Part shown: piece by piece, positions 29,067-38,742 of the stretch
How the letters are laid out: each line of letters starts with the position of its first letter
How positions within the stretch are numbered: position 1 is the stretch's first letter
Assembly (NCBI RefSeq): GCF_014297465.1
Contig: NZ_JACORT010000012.1
Coordinates: 124,001 to 188,000 of the forward strand
Length of the DNA stretch: 64,000 nucleotides
Direction of reading: 5' to 3'
From: Ramlibacter cellulosilyticus
GTDB taxonomy: Bacteria > Pseudomonadota > Gammaproteobacteria > Burkholderiales > Burkholderiaceae_C
Notes under the pieces: generated by a model
The model's database searches: none
Told to the model about the DNA's origin: nothing
Seen by the model: the letters and a program-made list of their open reading frames with translations, nothing else
Translations under genes and position numbers: made by a program

Positions 29067-30923
29067 TCAAGCCTTGGCCGGGGGTTTTTGCGCTTCCTGC
29101 AACGCCTGCCGCTTCCGGCTGAGCTCGTAGAGGCGCTCCATCCGGGTGGGATCGGTCCCGGGCAGCTTGCCGACCCGCTCGATTTCCGCCGCCACCGCCT
29201 CCAGGTGGATCGCCGTCATCGCCCGGCGCAGGTCGTCCGGGCCGAGCTCCTCCACCTCGTACGCGCGCCCGCTCGGCTGCATGTCGTCCAGGGCGATCAG
29301 GCGCCCCGCCAGCTCCGCGAAGGGCTGGCCCTCGACCACCAGCTGCAGCACCGCCCAGGGCTCGGCGCCGTGCTCGTGGAAGCGGGTGTCGATCCACGAG
29401 AACAGGTCGCCGTGCGGCGACTGCAGCTCGCACAGCACGTGGTGGTCGTCGTTCGTCAGGAGGTCCCAGGCCTCGGAGTTGCGCAGCGCCGCCCGGGCGA
29501 TGTGTTCCGCCATCGCGATCGTCCGCGGCTTGATCGCATGCCGGGGGCCGGCGCCGTACGCCCGCCGCTTGTACGGTGCGTCGCTGCCCTTGCGCTCGCG
29601 GCGCGGCGCCTTCTGCTGCCCGGGGCGCACGATGCCCCAGAGTTCCAGCAGGTCGTGTTCGCCGAGCTGCGCGCGTTCCGCGATCGCGCCCAGGATCTGG
29701 CGCTTCAGCGCCCCCTCGGGCAGCTGCTTCCACAGGGGCCCGGCGTTGCTGACCATGCGGGAGCGGCCTTCCACCGTGCCGAGGTCGCAGCCTTCGGCGG
29801 AGGCCTCCAGCAGGAACTCGCTCAGGGGCACGGCCTGGCGCACGAAGCGCGCGAACGCCTCCGTGCCGTGCTCGCGGATGTAGCTGTCCGGATCGTGTTC
29901 CGGGGGCAGGAAAAGGAACTTCACCGTCCGCACGTCCGTGGCATAGGGCAGGGCGCCGTCCAGGGCCCTGCGGGCGGCGCGGCGGCCGGCGGCATCGCCG
30001 TCGAAGCTGAAGACCACGCTGTCGGTGAAGCGGAACAGCTTCTGCACGTGGTCGGTGGTGCAGGCCGTGCCCAGGGTGGCGACCGCGTTGGGGAAACCGA
30101 GCTGCGCCAGCCCGATCACGTCCATGTAGCCCTCGGTCACCAGCACGTAGCCTGCCTCGCGCAGCGCGTTGCGCGCTTCCCAGAGCCCATAGAGCTCGCG
30201 GCCCTTGCTGAAGATCGGCGTCTCCGGCGAGTTGAGGTACTTGGGCTTCTCGTCGCCCAGCACCCGGCCGCCGAAGCCGATGCACTCGCCCTTGACGTTG
30301 CGGATGGGGAACATCACGCGGTCGCGGAAGCGGTCGTAGCGTTTGTCGTCGTCCTCGTTGACGACCACGAGGCCGCTCTCGGCCAGCAGCGGGTCGTCGT
30401 ACTCCGGGAAGACGCCCGCGAGCGTGCGCCAGCCCTCCGGCGCGTAGCCCAGGCCGAACTGCTTCGCGATCTCGCCGGACACGCCCCGGCTCTTGAAGTA
30501 CGCCACGGCCTTCTGCGACGTCCTCAGGTGCTTGCGGTAGGCGGCGCCGGCCTTCTCCAGCACGTCGGTCAGCGTGGCCTGCTTCTGCTTCTGCTCCGCC
30601 TGGCGGGCCCGTTCCGCCGGCGAGATGTCCTCTTCCGGCACCTGCATGCCGTACTGGCCGGCCAGGTCCTTCACCGCTTCCGGGAAGTTCATCCCGGCGT
30701 AGTCGATCAGGAAGCCGATGGCGTTGCCGCTCTTGCCGCAGCCGAAGCAGTGATAGAACTGCTTGGAGGGGCTCACGGTGAAGGACGGCGTCTTCTCGCT
30801 GTGGAAGGGGCAGAGCCCGGAATAGTTGGCGCCCGTCTTCTTCAGCTGCACGTGGCGGCCGACGATCTCGACGACGTCGGCGCGCGCTATGAGTTCCTGG
30901 ATGAAAGACTGGGGGATCGCCAT
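29067..30923 (-). CDS. dnaG: DNA primase
   Basis: A 618-residue primase that makes RNA primers at the replication fork. The N-terminal zinc ribbon has C38, H41, C59 and C62 (LCPFHSEKTPSF, YHCFGCG). The catalytic core includes the TOPRIM motifs VTEGYMD (near 260) and FSFDGDAAG (near 306), where acidic residues bind metal. The C-terminal part (from about 450) binds the DnaB helicase. It lies upstream of rpoD on the same strand, as in the macromolecular synthesis operon, but rpsU and yqeY, often found upstream in related bacteria, are not there; a divergent acyl-CoA synthetase gene is instead. Confidence 0.98.
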   Translation of the reverse strand: MAIPQSFIQELIARADVVEIVGRHVQLKKTGANYSGLCPFHSEKTPSFTVSPSKQFYHCFGCGKSGNAIGFLIDYAGMNFPEAVKDLAGQYGMQVPEEDISPAERARQAEQKQKQATLTDVLEKAGAAYRKHLRTSQKAVAYFKSRGVSGEIAKQFGLGYAPEGWRTLAGVFPEYDDPLLAESGLVVVNEDDDKRYDRFRDRVMFPIRNVKGECIGFGGRVLGDEKPKYLNSPETPIFSKGRELYGLWEARNALREAGYVLVTEGYMDVIGLAQLGFPNAVATLGTACTTDHVQKLFRFTDSVVFSFDGDAAGRRAARRALDGALPYATDVRTVKFLFLPPEHDPDSYIREHGTEAFARFVRQAVPLSEFLLEASAEGCDLGTVEGRSRMVSNAGPLWKQLPEGALKRQILGAIAERAQLGEHDLLELWGIVRPGQQKAPRRERKGSDAPYKRRAYGAGPRHAIKPRTIAMAEHIARAALRNSEAWDLLTNDDHHVLCELQSPHGDLFSWIDTRFHEHGAEPWAVLQLVVEGQPFAELAGRLIALDDMQPSGRAYEVEELGPDDLRRAMTAIHLEAVAAEIERVGKLPGTDPTRMERLYELSRKRQALQEAQKPPAKA

Positions 30924-31005
30924 CGGGGCTACGTGTTCCTACCTGATTCTGCACCGGGCGGAAAAGGACTAACCTTGGCTCCCTTCGAACGAGAGGAGAC
31001 AGGGC

Positions 31006-32652
31006 ATGGCCAGCATCTTCGACCAGGACCTTCCGCGCAACGAGGCGAATTACACGCCGCTGTCGCCATTGTCCTTCCTGGAGCGCGCCGCCGACGTCTA
31101 CCCGCAACGAACGGCGGTGGTCCATGGGGGCTTGCGCCGGACCTGGGCGCAGGTGTACGAGCGCTGCCGCCGGCTGGCGAGCGCCCTGCATCAGGCCGGC
31201 CTGGGCAAGGGCGACACCGTCGCCGTGATGCTTCCCAACACCCCGCCCATGGTGGAGGCGCACTTCGGCATCCCCATGGCCGGCGCCGTGCTGAACACGC
31301 TGAACACCCGGCTGGACCCGGAGGCGATCGCCTTCATGCTGGAACACGGCGAGGCCAGGGCGGTGATCGTGGACCCGGAGTTCGCCCCCGTGATGCAGAA
31401 AGCCATCGCGCTGCGCAAGGAGGGGCGGCCGCTGCTCGTGATCGACGCGGAGGACGCGCTCTTCACCGGCGAGGCGCAGCGCATCGGCAGCACCACGTAC
31501 GAGGCTTTCCTCGCCGGAGGCGACCCGTCCTTCGCCTGGGAACTCCCGGCCGACGAGTGGGACGCGATCGCGCTGAACTACACCAGCGGCACCACCGGCA
31601 ACCCCAAGGGCGTGGTCTACCACCACCGCGGCGCGGCGATCAACGCGATCTCCAACATCCTCGAGTGGGACATGCCCAAGCACCCGGTCTACCTGTGGAC
31701 GCTGCCCATGTTCCACTGCAACGGCTGGTGCTTCCCGTGGACGGTCGCCGCGCGGGCCGGCGTCAACGTCTGCCTGCGCAAGGTGGAAGCGAAGGCGATG
31801 GCCGACGCGATCCGCGAGTACGGCGTCACGCACTACTGCGGCGCGCCCATCGTGCACGGCATGCTGGTGAACGCTCCGGAGGACCTGAAGAAGGGCCTGC
31901 CGCGCGGCGTCAAGGCAATGGTCGCGGGCGCGGCCCCGCCCGCCTCGCTGATCGAGGGCATGGAGAAGCTGGGCTTCGACCTGACCCACGTCTACGGCCT
32001 CACCGAGGTGTACGGCCCCGCGACCGCTTGCGCGAAGCACGACGCCTGGGACCGGCTGGACATCGGCGAGCGCGCGCGCCTGAATGCGCGCCAGGGCGTG
32101 CGCTACCACCTGCAGCGCAGCGCCCGCGTGCTCGACCCGCAGACCATGAAGCCCGTGCCCTGGGACGGCGAGACCATGGGCGAGATCATGTTCCAGGGCA
32201 ACATCACGATGAAGGGCTACCTGAAGAACGCCAAGGCGACGCAGGAAGCCTTCGCGGGCGGCTGGTACCGCACCGGCGACCTCGCGGTGCAGTACCCCGA
32301 CGGCTACATCAAGATCAAGGACCGCAGCAAGGACATCATCATCTCGGGCGGCGAGAACATTTCGTCCATCGAGGTGGAGGACGTGCTGTACCGCCATCCG
32401 GACATCCTCGCGGCGGCCGTCGTCGCGAAGCCGGATGCCAAGTGGGGCGAGACGCCCTGCGCCTTCGTGGAGCTGAAGGCGGGCGCGAAGCTCACGGCGG
32501 AGGAGGTCGTCGCGCACTGCAAGAAGCACCTCGCCGGCTTCAAGGTGCCGCGGGCCGTGGTGTTCGGCGAGCTGCCGAAGACCTCCACCGGCAAGATCCA
32601 GAAGTTCGAGCTGCGCAAGCAGGCGGGGTCGGCCGCGGCCATCGACGTCTAG
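31006..32652 (+). CDS. AMP-forming acyl-CoA synthetase
   Basis: A 548-residue adenylate-forming ligase that activates a carboxylic acid with ATP and joins it to coenzyme A. The P-loop-like motif NYTSGTTGNPKGVV (about 190-203) and the adenine motif YGLTEVYGP are typical, as are WYRTGDLAV, the hinge KDRSKDIIISGGENISS and the catalytic lysine near the end (STGKIQKFELR). The sequence resembles the short/medium-chain 'acyl-CoA synthetase' group (fadD3- or AlkK-like). An AGGAG site precedes the ATG. It is divergent from dnaG and 50 bases before the sulfatase gene. Confidence 0.93.
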   Translation: MASIFDQDLPRNEANYTPLSPLSFLERAADVYPQRTAVVHGGLRRTWAQVYERCRRLASALHQAGLGKGDTVAVMLPNTPPMVEAHFGIPMAGAVLNTLNTRLDPEAIAFMLEHGEARAVIVDPEFAPVMQKAIALRKEGRPLLVIDAEDALFTGEAQRIGSTTYEAFLAGGDPSFAWELPADEWDAIALNYTSGTTGNPKGVVYHHRGAAINAISNILEWDMPKHPVYLWTLPMFHCNGWCFPWTVAARAGVNVCLRKVEAKAMADAIREYGVTHYCGAPIVHGMLVNAPEDLKKGLPRGVKAMVAGAAPPASLIEGMEKLGFDLTHVYGLTEVYGPATACAKHDAWDRLDIGERARLNARQGVRYHLQRSARVLDPQTMKPVPWDGETMGEIMFQGNITMKGYLKNAKATQEAFAGGWYRTGDLAVQYPDGYIKIKDRSKDIIISGGENISSIEVEDVLYRHPDILAAAVVAKPDAKWGETPCAFVELKAGAKLTAEEVVAHCKKHLAGFKVPRAVVFGELPKTSTGKIQKFELRKQAGSAAAIDV

Positions 32653-32702
32653 CCGGCGGCGTCGTACATTCCGCACTTCATCCAGACCGGGGAGGGCGGG
32701 CG

Positions 32703-34859
32703 ATGAAGTCGTGGCGGTGGCTGCTGGCGGCGGGCGCGCTGGCGCTGGCATCGTGCGGGGGTGGTGGCGGCGGCATCCAGCTGCCGGGCGCGCCGCCCCG
32801 GCCGAACATCCTCTTCGTCATCCTGGACGACGTCGGCGTCGACCAGATGGCGTCCTTCGGCTACGGCGGGCCGGTGCCGCCGCACGTCCCCAACATGGAT
32901 GCGGTCGCCGCGGCCGGCGTGCGCTTCCGCAATGCCTGGTCCATGCCGGAGTGCTCGCCCGGGCGCGCGGCCTTCTTCGTCGGGCGCTTCCCGCACCGCA
33001 CCAACGTCTACGCCGCGATCGGCCCCAACGACCTGGCGCAGTCGCAGGTCTCGCCCTACGACATGACCGTGCCCAAGCTGCTGAAGCAGGCCGGCTACGA
33101 GAACGGCATGTTCGGCAAGTTCCACCTGGCCGGCCCGGAGAACAACCCCGCCGGCAACGGAACGCCCGCGGTGCTCGGCTGGGACCATTTCACCGGCTGG
33201 ATCGGCGGCGTGCCCGCGTCGATCGATACCACGGGCGGCGGCCTCGCGCCCGCGAAGACGTACACGTGCGGCTTCGTTCCCCCGGCCGGCCAGCGCGGCG
33301 GCGCCGACACCGGGGCCTGCTACCGGCCGGACGGCAGCTGCAGCGTGAAGACTCGCGCTGCGCCCTCGCAGGACGCGGCGGGGCTGCAGTGCGTGAACGC
33401 GGGCGGCCTGTTCGTGCCGGACCAGGCCTGCGGCACGCGGCCGGCCAGCCTCGACTTCCGGCGCGAGAACGCCTACTACGTCTCGCCGCTCGTGGTCGTG
33501 GATGGCGGCAGGGTGGAGCAGGTGCCTCTCGACGACTCCCGCGGCCGCGGCTACCGGACCCGCATCGAGGCCGACGCGGCGATTGCCTGGATCAAGTCGC
33601 GCGCCTCCGGCAAGCCGTGGATGGCGACGGTGAGCTTCAGCGCGGCGCACACGCCCCTGCAGCAGCCGCCCATGGCCCTGGTGCCGCACAGCGGCCACGC
33701 GGACAAGGACGCGCTCGATTGCGACGGCGTGCTCGCCGGCCGGGTGCTGCAGAACCAGATGACGGAAGCCCTGGACACCGAGTTCGGCCGCATCCTCGTG
33801 GAGACGGGCATCGCGAAGCGCGCGGGCGACGGCAGCCTGCAGTACGACCCCAAGGCCAGCAACACCGTCATCGTGATCGTGGGCGACAACGGCTCGCTCG
33901 GCTTCTCCGTCAAGCCGCCGTTCAATTCGCAGCTCGCCAAGGGCACCACGTACCAGACGGGCATCTGGGATCCGCTGATCGTGGCGGGCCCGCCCGTCGC
34001 GCAGCCGGGCCGCGCCGTGGAGCACATGGTCAACATGGTGGACGTGTTCCAGCTGTTCGGCGAGCTGGCCGGCATCGACGTGCACAAGGCCGTGCCGCGC
34101 ACGGTGGACTCCGTGGCGCTGCTGCCTTACCTCACGAACGCGGGGCAGGGCAGCCTGCGCACGATGAACTTCGCCATGACGGGTTTCAACCTCCAGGCCA
34201 ACGGCGGGCGCAACGGGCCCTGCGTGATCCAGACGAGCTGCACGCAAATCCCCATGACCAAGAGCGTCTGCGAGGACAACGCCGGTGTCTGGTGGGGCAG
34301 CGGCTACACCGACCCGTCGGTGGTGCCGAACGGCGGGGCCGGCTACCCGGGCTGCTGCCAGGTGAACCAGGCACTGTCCCGCGCCGGCCGGACGACCGTC
34401 TCGGTGCTGCCCGAGTTCTCGAGCGCGCTGCGCAACGAACGCTACAAGGTGATCCGCAACACCACGCAGACCTACGACCCCGCCGCCGACAGCTGCAACC
34501 CGGTCACCACGAACGAGTTCTACGCGATCGACCAGGCCAGCCCCACGCCGCTGCTCGACGACCCCGACCGCAACCTGCTGCTGGCCCCGCTCACGCCGGA
34601 ACTGCAGCGCGTGTACGGCGAGCTGACGGCCCGCCTCGACGAGGTGCTGGCGTCCGAACCCGCGTGCCCCGGCGACGGCAACAAGGACGGCGTCGTCGAC
34701 GCGCAGGACCTCGCCAACGTGCAGGCGCTCGCGACCGGCTGGGGCTTCTCCAGCGTGTACGACTTCGCGGGCACCGACGGCGTCACGGCCGCGGCGGACG
34801 TCGACCTGGTCCGGCAGAACCTGGGGCGCGGCTGCGCGAAGAGCCATGGCGTCTACTAG
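32703..34859 (+). CDS. Sulfatase-family lipoprotein with C-terminal dockerin-like domain
   Basis: A 718-residue exported sulfatase. The signal peptide ends at a lipobox (LASC, C18) followed by six glycines. Metal-binding D42 and D43 lie in FVILDDVGVD. The FGly signature is CSPGRAAFFVGR (C84, P86, R88; CxPxR), so activity needs oxidation of C84 to formylglycine. VGDNGSLGFSVKPP carries the later metal ligands. An insertion with many cysteines lies around 180-255. Residues about 657-712 look like a dockerin: DGNKDGVVDAQD is a calcium-binding loop, with a looser second copy. The enzyme for FGly formation is encoded next, overlapping by 14 bases. Confidence 0.9.
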   Translation: MKSWRWLLAAGALALASCGGGGGGIQLPGAPPRPNILFVILDDVGVDQMASFGYGGPVPPHVPNMDAVAAAGVRFRNAWSMPECSPGRAAFFVGRFPHRTNVYAAIGPNDLAQSQVSPYDMTVPKLLKQAGYENGMFGKFHLAGPENNPAGNGTPAVLGWDHFTGWIGGVPASIDTTGGGLAPAKTYTCGFVPPAGQRGGADTGACYRPDGSCSVKTRAAPSQDAAGLQCVNAGGLFVPDQACGTRPASLDFRRENAYYVSPLVVVDGGRVEQVPLDDSRGRGYRTRIEADAAIAWIKSRASGKPWMATVSFSAAHTPLQQPPMALVPHSGHADKDALDCDGVLAGRVLQNQMTEALDTEFGRILVETGIAKRAGDGSLQYDPKASNTVIVIVGDNGSLGFSVKPPFNSQLAKGTTYQTGIWDPLIVAGPPVAQPGRAVEHMVNMVDVFQLFGELAGIDVHKAVPRTVDSVALLPYLTNAGQGSLRTMNFAMTGFNLQANGGRNGPCVIQTSCTQIPMTKSVCEDNAGVWWGSGYTDPSVVPNGGAGYPGCCQVNQALSRAGRTTVSVLPEFSSALRNERYKVIRNTTQTYDPAADSCNPVTTNEFYAIDQASPTPLLDDPDRNLLLAPLTPELQRVYGELTARLDEVLASEPACPGDGNKDGVVDAQDLANVQALATGWGFSSVYDFAGTDGVTAAADVDLVRQNLGRGCAKSHGVY

Positions 34860-35952
34860 GCGGCGCGCACTGGTGCTCGGTGGCGCAGGCGTCGTGGCCG
34901 CGGGCGCCGGCTTCCTCGGCTGGCGTGCGTGGGACCGCCGGCGCTCGCCCGTCCGCCCTGTCGTGCGCATCGGCGACGGCGTCTCCGGCCCGAAGGACAT
35001 GGCGTGGGTCCCGGGCGGCGTGTTCCTCATGGGCAGCGACCACGCGCTGGCGCGCTTCGACGAGCGGCCGGCACACGCGGTGCGGGTGCGCGGCTTCTGG
35101 ATGGACCGCACGCACGTCACCAACGGGCAGTTCGCCGCCTTCGTGCGCGAGACCGGCTACGTCACGACGGCGGAGCGCACGCCCGACTGGGACACGGTGC
35201 GCGTGCAGCTGCCGCCGGGCACGCCGCGTCCGCCCGATGCGGCGCTGGTCCCCGGCGCGATGGTGTTCGTCGGCACCCGCGCGCCCGTGCGCCTGGACGA
35301 CTATTCGCAGTGGTGGCGCTACGTGCCGGGCGCGGACTGGCGGCATCCGCAGGGGCCGCGCAGTTCCATCGCGGGCAAGGGCGACCATCCCGTCGTGCAG
35401 GTGAGCCACGACGATGCGCTCGCGTATGCCCGCTGGGCCGGCAAGCGGCTGCCGACCGAAGCGGAATGGGAGTTCGCGGCGCGCGGCGGCCTGGAGCAGG
35501 CGACCTACGCGTGGGGCGACGACCCCGCTCCCGATGGCGCGCCGGCGGCCAACTACTGGGACGCGGGCAAGGGCCGCTTTCCCGTCGTGCGGCCGGAGGC
35601 GGGCGGCGCGGCGGGCACGACGCCGGTGCAGAGCTTCCCGCCCAATGGCTACGGCCTGCACGACATGACGGGCAACGCGTGGCAATGGGTGGCGGACTGG
35701 TACCGGGCCGACTGGTTCGCGGCCCAGGCGCGGCGCGGCGGCGGGCCGATCGAGGATCCGCGCGGCCCGCGGGACTCTTTCGACCCGGCGGACCGCGGCG
35801 TGCCCGCCAATGCGCCGAAGAAGGTGATCCGCGGCGGGTCCTTCCTCTGCAACGTGGACTACTGCCTGTCGTACCGGCCGAGCGCGCGCCGCGGCTGCGA
35901 CCCGTACAGCCCGATGTCGCACCTCGGCTTCCGGCTGGTGCGCGACGCCTGA
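34846..35952 (+). CDS. Formylglycine-generating enzyme with twin-arginine-type signal
   Basis: A 368-residue FGE-sulfatase-domain protein that would oxidise the sulfatase cysteine to formylglycine. The core runs from AWVPGGVFLMGSD (53-65) through KRLPTEAEWEFAARGG and GYGLHDMTGNAWQWV. The two copper-binding cysteines are present as C335 and C340 (GSFLCNVDYCLSYRP), with the same 5-residue spacing as human C336 and C341. Residues 4-27 (TRRRALVLGGAGVVAAGAGF) look like a twin-arginine or membrane-anchor signal, so maturation may occur outside the cytosol. The start overlaps the sulfatase gene, making a dedicated pair. Confidence 0.92.
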   Translation: MASTRRRALVLGGAGVVAAGAGFLGWRAWDRRRSPVRPVVRIGDGVSGPKDMAWVPGGVFLMGSDHALARFDERPAHAVRVRGFWMDRTHVTNGQFAAFVRETGYVTTAERTPDWDTVRVQLPPGTPRPPDAALVPGAMVFVGTRAPVRLDDYSQWWRYVPGADWRHPQGPRSSIAGKGDHPVVQVSHDDALAYARWAGKRLPTEAEWEFAARGGLEQATYAWGDDPAPDGAPAANYWDAGKGRFPVVRPEAGGAAGTTPVQSFPPNGYGLHDMTGNAWQWVADWYRADWFAAQARRGGGPIEDPRGPRDSFDPADRGVPANAPKKVIRGGSFLCNVDYCLSYRPSARRGCDPYSPMSHLGFRLVRDA

Positions 35953-36002
35953 GGTCGCCCGGGGCCGCCCCGAATCCGCGCGCCGGCGGCATACTCGGCC
36001 GC

Positions 36003-36878
36003 ATGCCCGTCCTGAGCCCCGCCGGCGCCTACGTGCTCGCCAATCCCGGCACCTTCGCACGCAAGGTGCTCAAGGGGTTCAAGTCCAACCAGGGGCTGCT
36101 GCTCGCCGGCGCGGTGGCGTACTACGCGCTGCTGTCGGTGGTGCCGCTGCTGATCCTGACGGTCATCGCGCTGTCGCACGTGGTGGACCAGGCGGAGCTG
36201 ATGACGACCCTCGGGCGCTACCTCGAGTGGCTGTTCCCCGGCCAGTCGCGCGCGATCATCGCGGAGCTCGCCAATTTCGTGCAGCACCGCGACGTGATCG
36301 GCTGGGTGCTGTTCGGGACCATGCTGTTCTTCAGCTCGCTGGCGTTCACGGTGCTGGAGAAGGCGATGGCCGTCATCTTCCTGCACCGCTTCACCGTGAA
36401 GCGGCGGCACTTCCTCGTCTCCGCGCTGCTGCCCTACGTCTACATCCTGTGCCTCGGCTTCGGCTTGCTGGTGATGACGATGGTGGCGGCGAGCATCCAG
36501 GCCATGGGGGAGAACAGCGTCTTCTTCCTCGGGCTGGTGTGGTCCCTGCACGGCATGTCGGGCGTGCTGCTGTACCTGCTGGGCCTGGCGGGCGAAGTCC
36601 TGCTGCTGACCTCCATCTACATGGTGATGCCGGTGGGGCGGCTCTGGTGGCGCCACGCGCTCGTGGGCGGCGTCACCGCCACGCTGCTGTGGGAAGTGAC
36701 GCGCCGCGTGCTGGTCTGGTACTTCACCACGCTGTCGCAGGTGAGCGTGGTGTACGGCTCGCTCACCACCGCGATCGTCGTGCTGTTCAGCCTGGAGATC
36801 GCGGCGACCCTGCTGCTCCTGGGCGCACAGGTGATCAGCGAGTACGAGCGCATCGACCGCAAGCCTAATCTCCCATGA
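36003..36878 (+). CDS. YihY/virulence factor BrkB family membrane protein
   Basis: A 291-residue inner-membrane protein with six predicted membrane spans. The family pattern is visible: GLLLAGAVAYYALLSVVPLL (31-50), a central FFSSLAFTVLEKAM, and near the end QVSVVYGSLTTAIVVLFSLE. The family was once called ribonuclease BN, but that activity belongs to another protein; its role, perhaps transport or envelope maintenance, is not settled. The 3' end overlaps the convergent gamma-glutamyltransferase gene by 14 bases. Confidence 0.92.
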   Translation: MPVLSPAGAYVLANPGTFARKVLKGFKSNQGLLLAGAVAYYALLSVVPLLILTVIALSHVVDQAELMTTLGRYLEWLFPGQSRAIIAELANFVQHRDVIGWVLFGTMLFFSSLAFTVLEKAMAVIFLHRFTVKRRHFLVSALLPYVYILCLGFGLLVMTMVAASIQAMGENSVFFLGLVWSLHGMSGVLLYLLGLAGEVLLLTSIYMVMPVGRLWWRHALVGGVTATLLWEVTRRVLVWYFTTLSQVSVVYGSLTTAIVVLFSLEIAATLLLLGAQVISEYERIDRKPNLP

Positions 36879-38679
36879 CGATGCCTTCGCGGCGCGGGTC
36901 CGCGCCGCCGAGGAGCATCTGCGTGCCGTGCACGTTGCCGACCGTGATCGCCTGCAGGCCGCTGGTCATGTCCATCTCGCGCACCTCGTGGCCGCGGGCC
37001 TGCAGCGCCTGCACGGTGGAGGGCGGGAAGCGGCCTTGTTCCAGCAGCGTCGGCCCGTTGTTGGAGCCGAAGTTGGGCAGGTCCACGGCCTGCTGCGGCG
37101 TCAGCCCCCAGTGCAGCACGCCATAGAGCGTCTTCGCCGTGTAGTGGATGATGAGCGCGCCCCCGGGGCTGCCGCCGCTCATGGCGAGCTGGCCCGTGGC
37201 CTTGTCGAACACCAGCGTGGGCGCCATCGAGGAGCGCGGGCGCTTGCCGGGCTGCACGCGGTTGGCGATGGGCCGGCCCTGCGCGTCGGCCGGCGCGAAG
37301 CTGAAGTCGGTGAGCTCGTTGTTCAGGAGGAAGCCGCGCACCATCTGGCGGGCGCCGAACTGGTCCTCGATGGTGGTGGTCATCGCGATCGCGTTGCCGA
37401 ACGGATCGACGATGCTGATGTGCGAAGTGCCGTACTCCACCTGGTCCGCACCCGGCGCGTACCGGCTCGTGCGCTGCCCCGGGTTGCCGGGCTGCGCCGT
37501 CTTCATGCTCTGCGGACGGATCAGGCCGGCGCGCGCCTGCAGGTACGCGGGGTCCAGCAGGCTCATCCAGTTGCCCGCCGGCGGCTGCACGTAGTCGGGG
37601 TCGCCGACGTACTGGCCGCGGTCGGCGAAGGCGAGCCGGGCCGCCTCGGTGTACAGGTGCAGCCAGTCCGGCGAAGGCAGGCCGTTCTCCGGCGGCAGCG
37701 TGTCGGCCGTCGTGTTGGCGAGGATGCCGAGGATCTGCCCGATCGCGATCGCTCCCGAACTGGGAGGCGGGAAGCCGCAGATGCGGTATTCGCGCGGCGG
37801 CGTGCGGTAGTCCGTGCAGAGCGGCGCGCGCTTCTTCGCCTGGTAGGCCGCGAGGTCTGCCATCGTCAGCTTGCCGGGATTGGTGGGATGGCGCTGCACC
37901 TTGTCGACGATGGCCTGCGCGATCTCGCCGTCGTAGAAGGCGCGCGAGCCTTCGCTGGCGATGCGGCGCAGCACCGCGGCGAGCTGCGGGTTGCGCAGCG
38001 TGCTGCCGACGGCGACGGGCTCGCCGTTCGGCTGGTAGAAGTACGCGCGCGCGACGGGGTCCTTCTGGAGGTGGGCGTCGGCCTTGATCAAGGTGTTCAG
38101 GCGCGGGCTGACGCGGAAGCCGTCCTCCGCGAGCTTGATGGCGGGCTGGAACAGCGCGGCCCAGGGCAGCCTGCCGTATTGCCGGTGCGCCATCTCGAGC
38201 ACCTTCACCGTGCCCGGCACCCCCACCGAGCGGCCGCCGACCACGGCTTCGTAGAAGGGCAGGGGCTTGCCGTCGGCGCCGAGGAAGAGGCGTTCGTCGG
38301 CGGTGTTCGGCGCGGTCTCGCGGCCGTCGAAGGCTTCGACTTCGCGGCCGTTGAAGTGCAGGAGGAAGGTGCCGCCACCGATGCCACTGGACTGCGGCTC
38401 GACGAGCGAGAGCACCATCTGCACGGCGATCGCCGCGTCCACCGCCGAACCGCCGGCCTTCAGCACCTGGTAGCCCGCATCGGTCGCGAGCGGGTTCGCC
38501 GCGGCGACGGCGAACTTGGTGGTGGCCCACCCGGGCTTCGCCGTGAGGCCGGAGGCGGCCTCCGGCTGCTGCGGCACCGTGTAGGTGAAGCCGGAGGAAG
38601 CGGTGGGGGCGCTCGGGGGACTGGCGCAGGCAGCCAGCAGGCTCGCGGCGGCGAGCCAGGTGAGGACGGGACGGCGCAT
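36865..38679 (-). CDS. ggt: Gamma-glutamyltransferase lipoprotein
   Basis: A 604-residue Ntn-hydrolase that cleaves or transfers the gamma-glutamyl group of glutathione in the periplasm. The signal peptide ends in a lipobox (LLAAC, C18). The precursor self-cleaves before T418 (EYGTSHISIVD) to form large and small subunits. Substrate-site motifs are GGSAVDAAIAVQ (76-87), SSGIGGG (98-104) and, in the small subunit, GSPGGA. The start at 38679 was chosen over 38715 because it begins the signal peptide. It is downstream of the SDR gene on the same strand, 63 bases away. Confidence 0.95.
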   Translation of the reverse strand: MRRPVLTWLAAASLLAACASPPSAPTASSGFTYTVPQQPEAASGLTAKPGWATTKFAVAAANPLATDAGYQVLKAGGSAVDAAIAVQMVLSLVEPQSSGIGGGTFLLHFNGREVEAFDGRETAPNTADERLFLGADGKPLPFYEAVVGGRSVGVPGTVKVLEMAHRQYGRLPWAALFQPAIKLAEDGFRVSPRLNTLIKADAHLQKDPVARAYFYQPNGEPVAVGSTLRNPQLAAVLRRIASEGSRAFYDGEIAQAIVDKVQRHPTNPGKLTMADLAAYQAKKRAPLCTDYRTPPREYRICGFPPPSSGAIAIGQILGILANTTADTLPPENGLPSPDWLHLYTEAARLAFADRGQYVGDPDYVQPPAGNWMSLLDPAYLQARAGLIRPQSMKTAQPGNPGQRTSRYAPGADQVEYGTSHISIVDPFGNAIAMTTTIEDQFGARQMVRGFLLNNELTDFSFAPADAQGRPIANRVQPGKRPRSSMAPTLVFDKATGQLAMSGGSPGGALIIHYTAKTLYGVLHWGLTPQQAVDLPNFGSNNGPTLLEQGRFPPSTVQALQARGHEVREMDMTSGLQAITVGNVHGTQMLLGGADPRREGIVMGD

Positions 38680-38742
38680 CGTTGTTCTCCAGGTCCGGTG
38701 GTTCCGACCCGGCACTATAGGACGCGCGCCGTCCCCGCGGGG

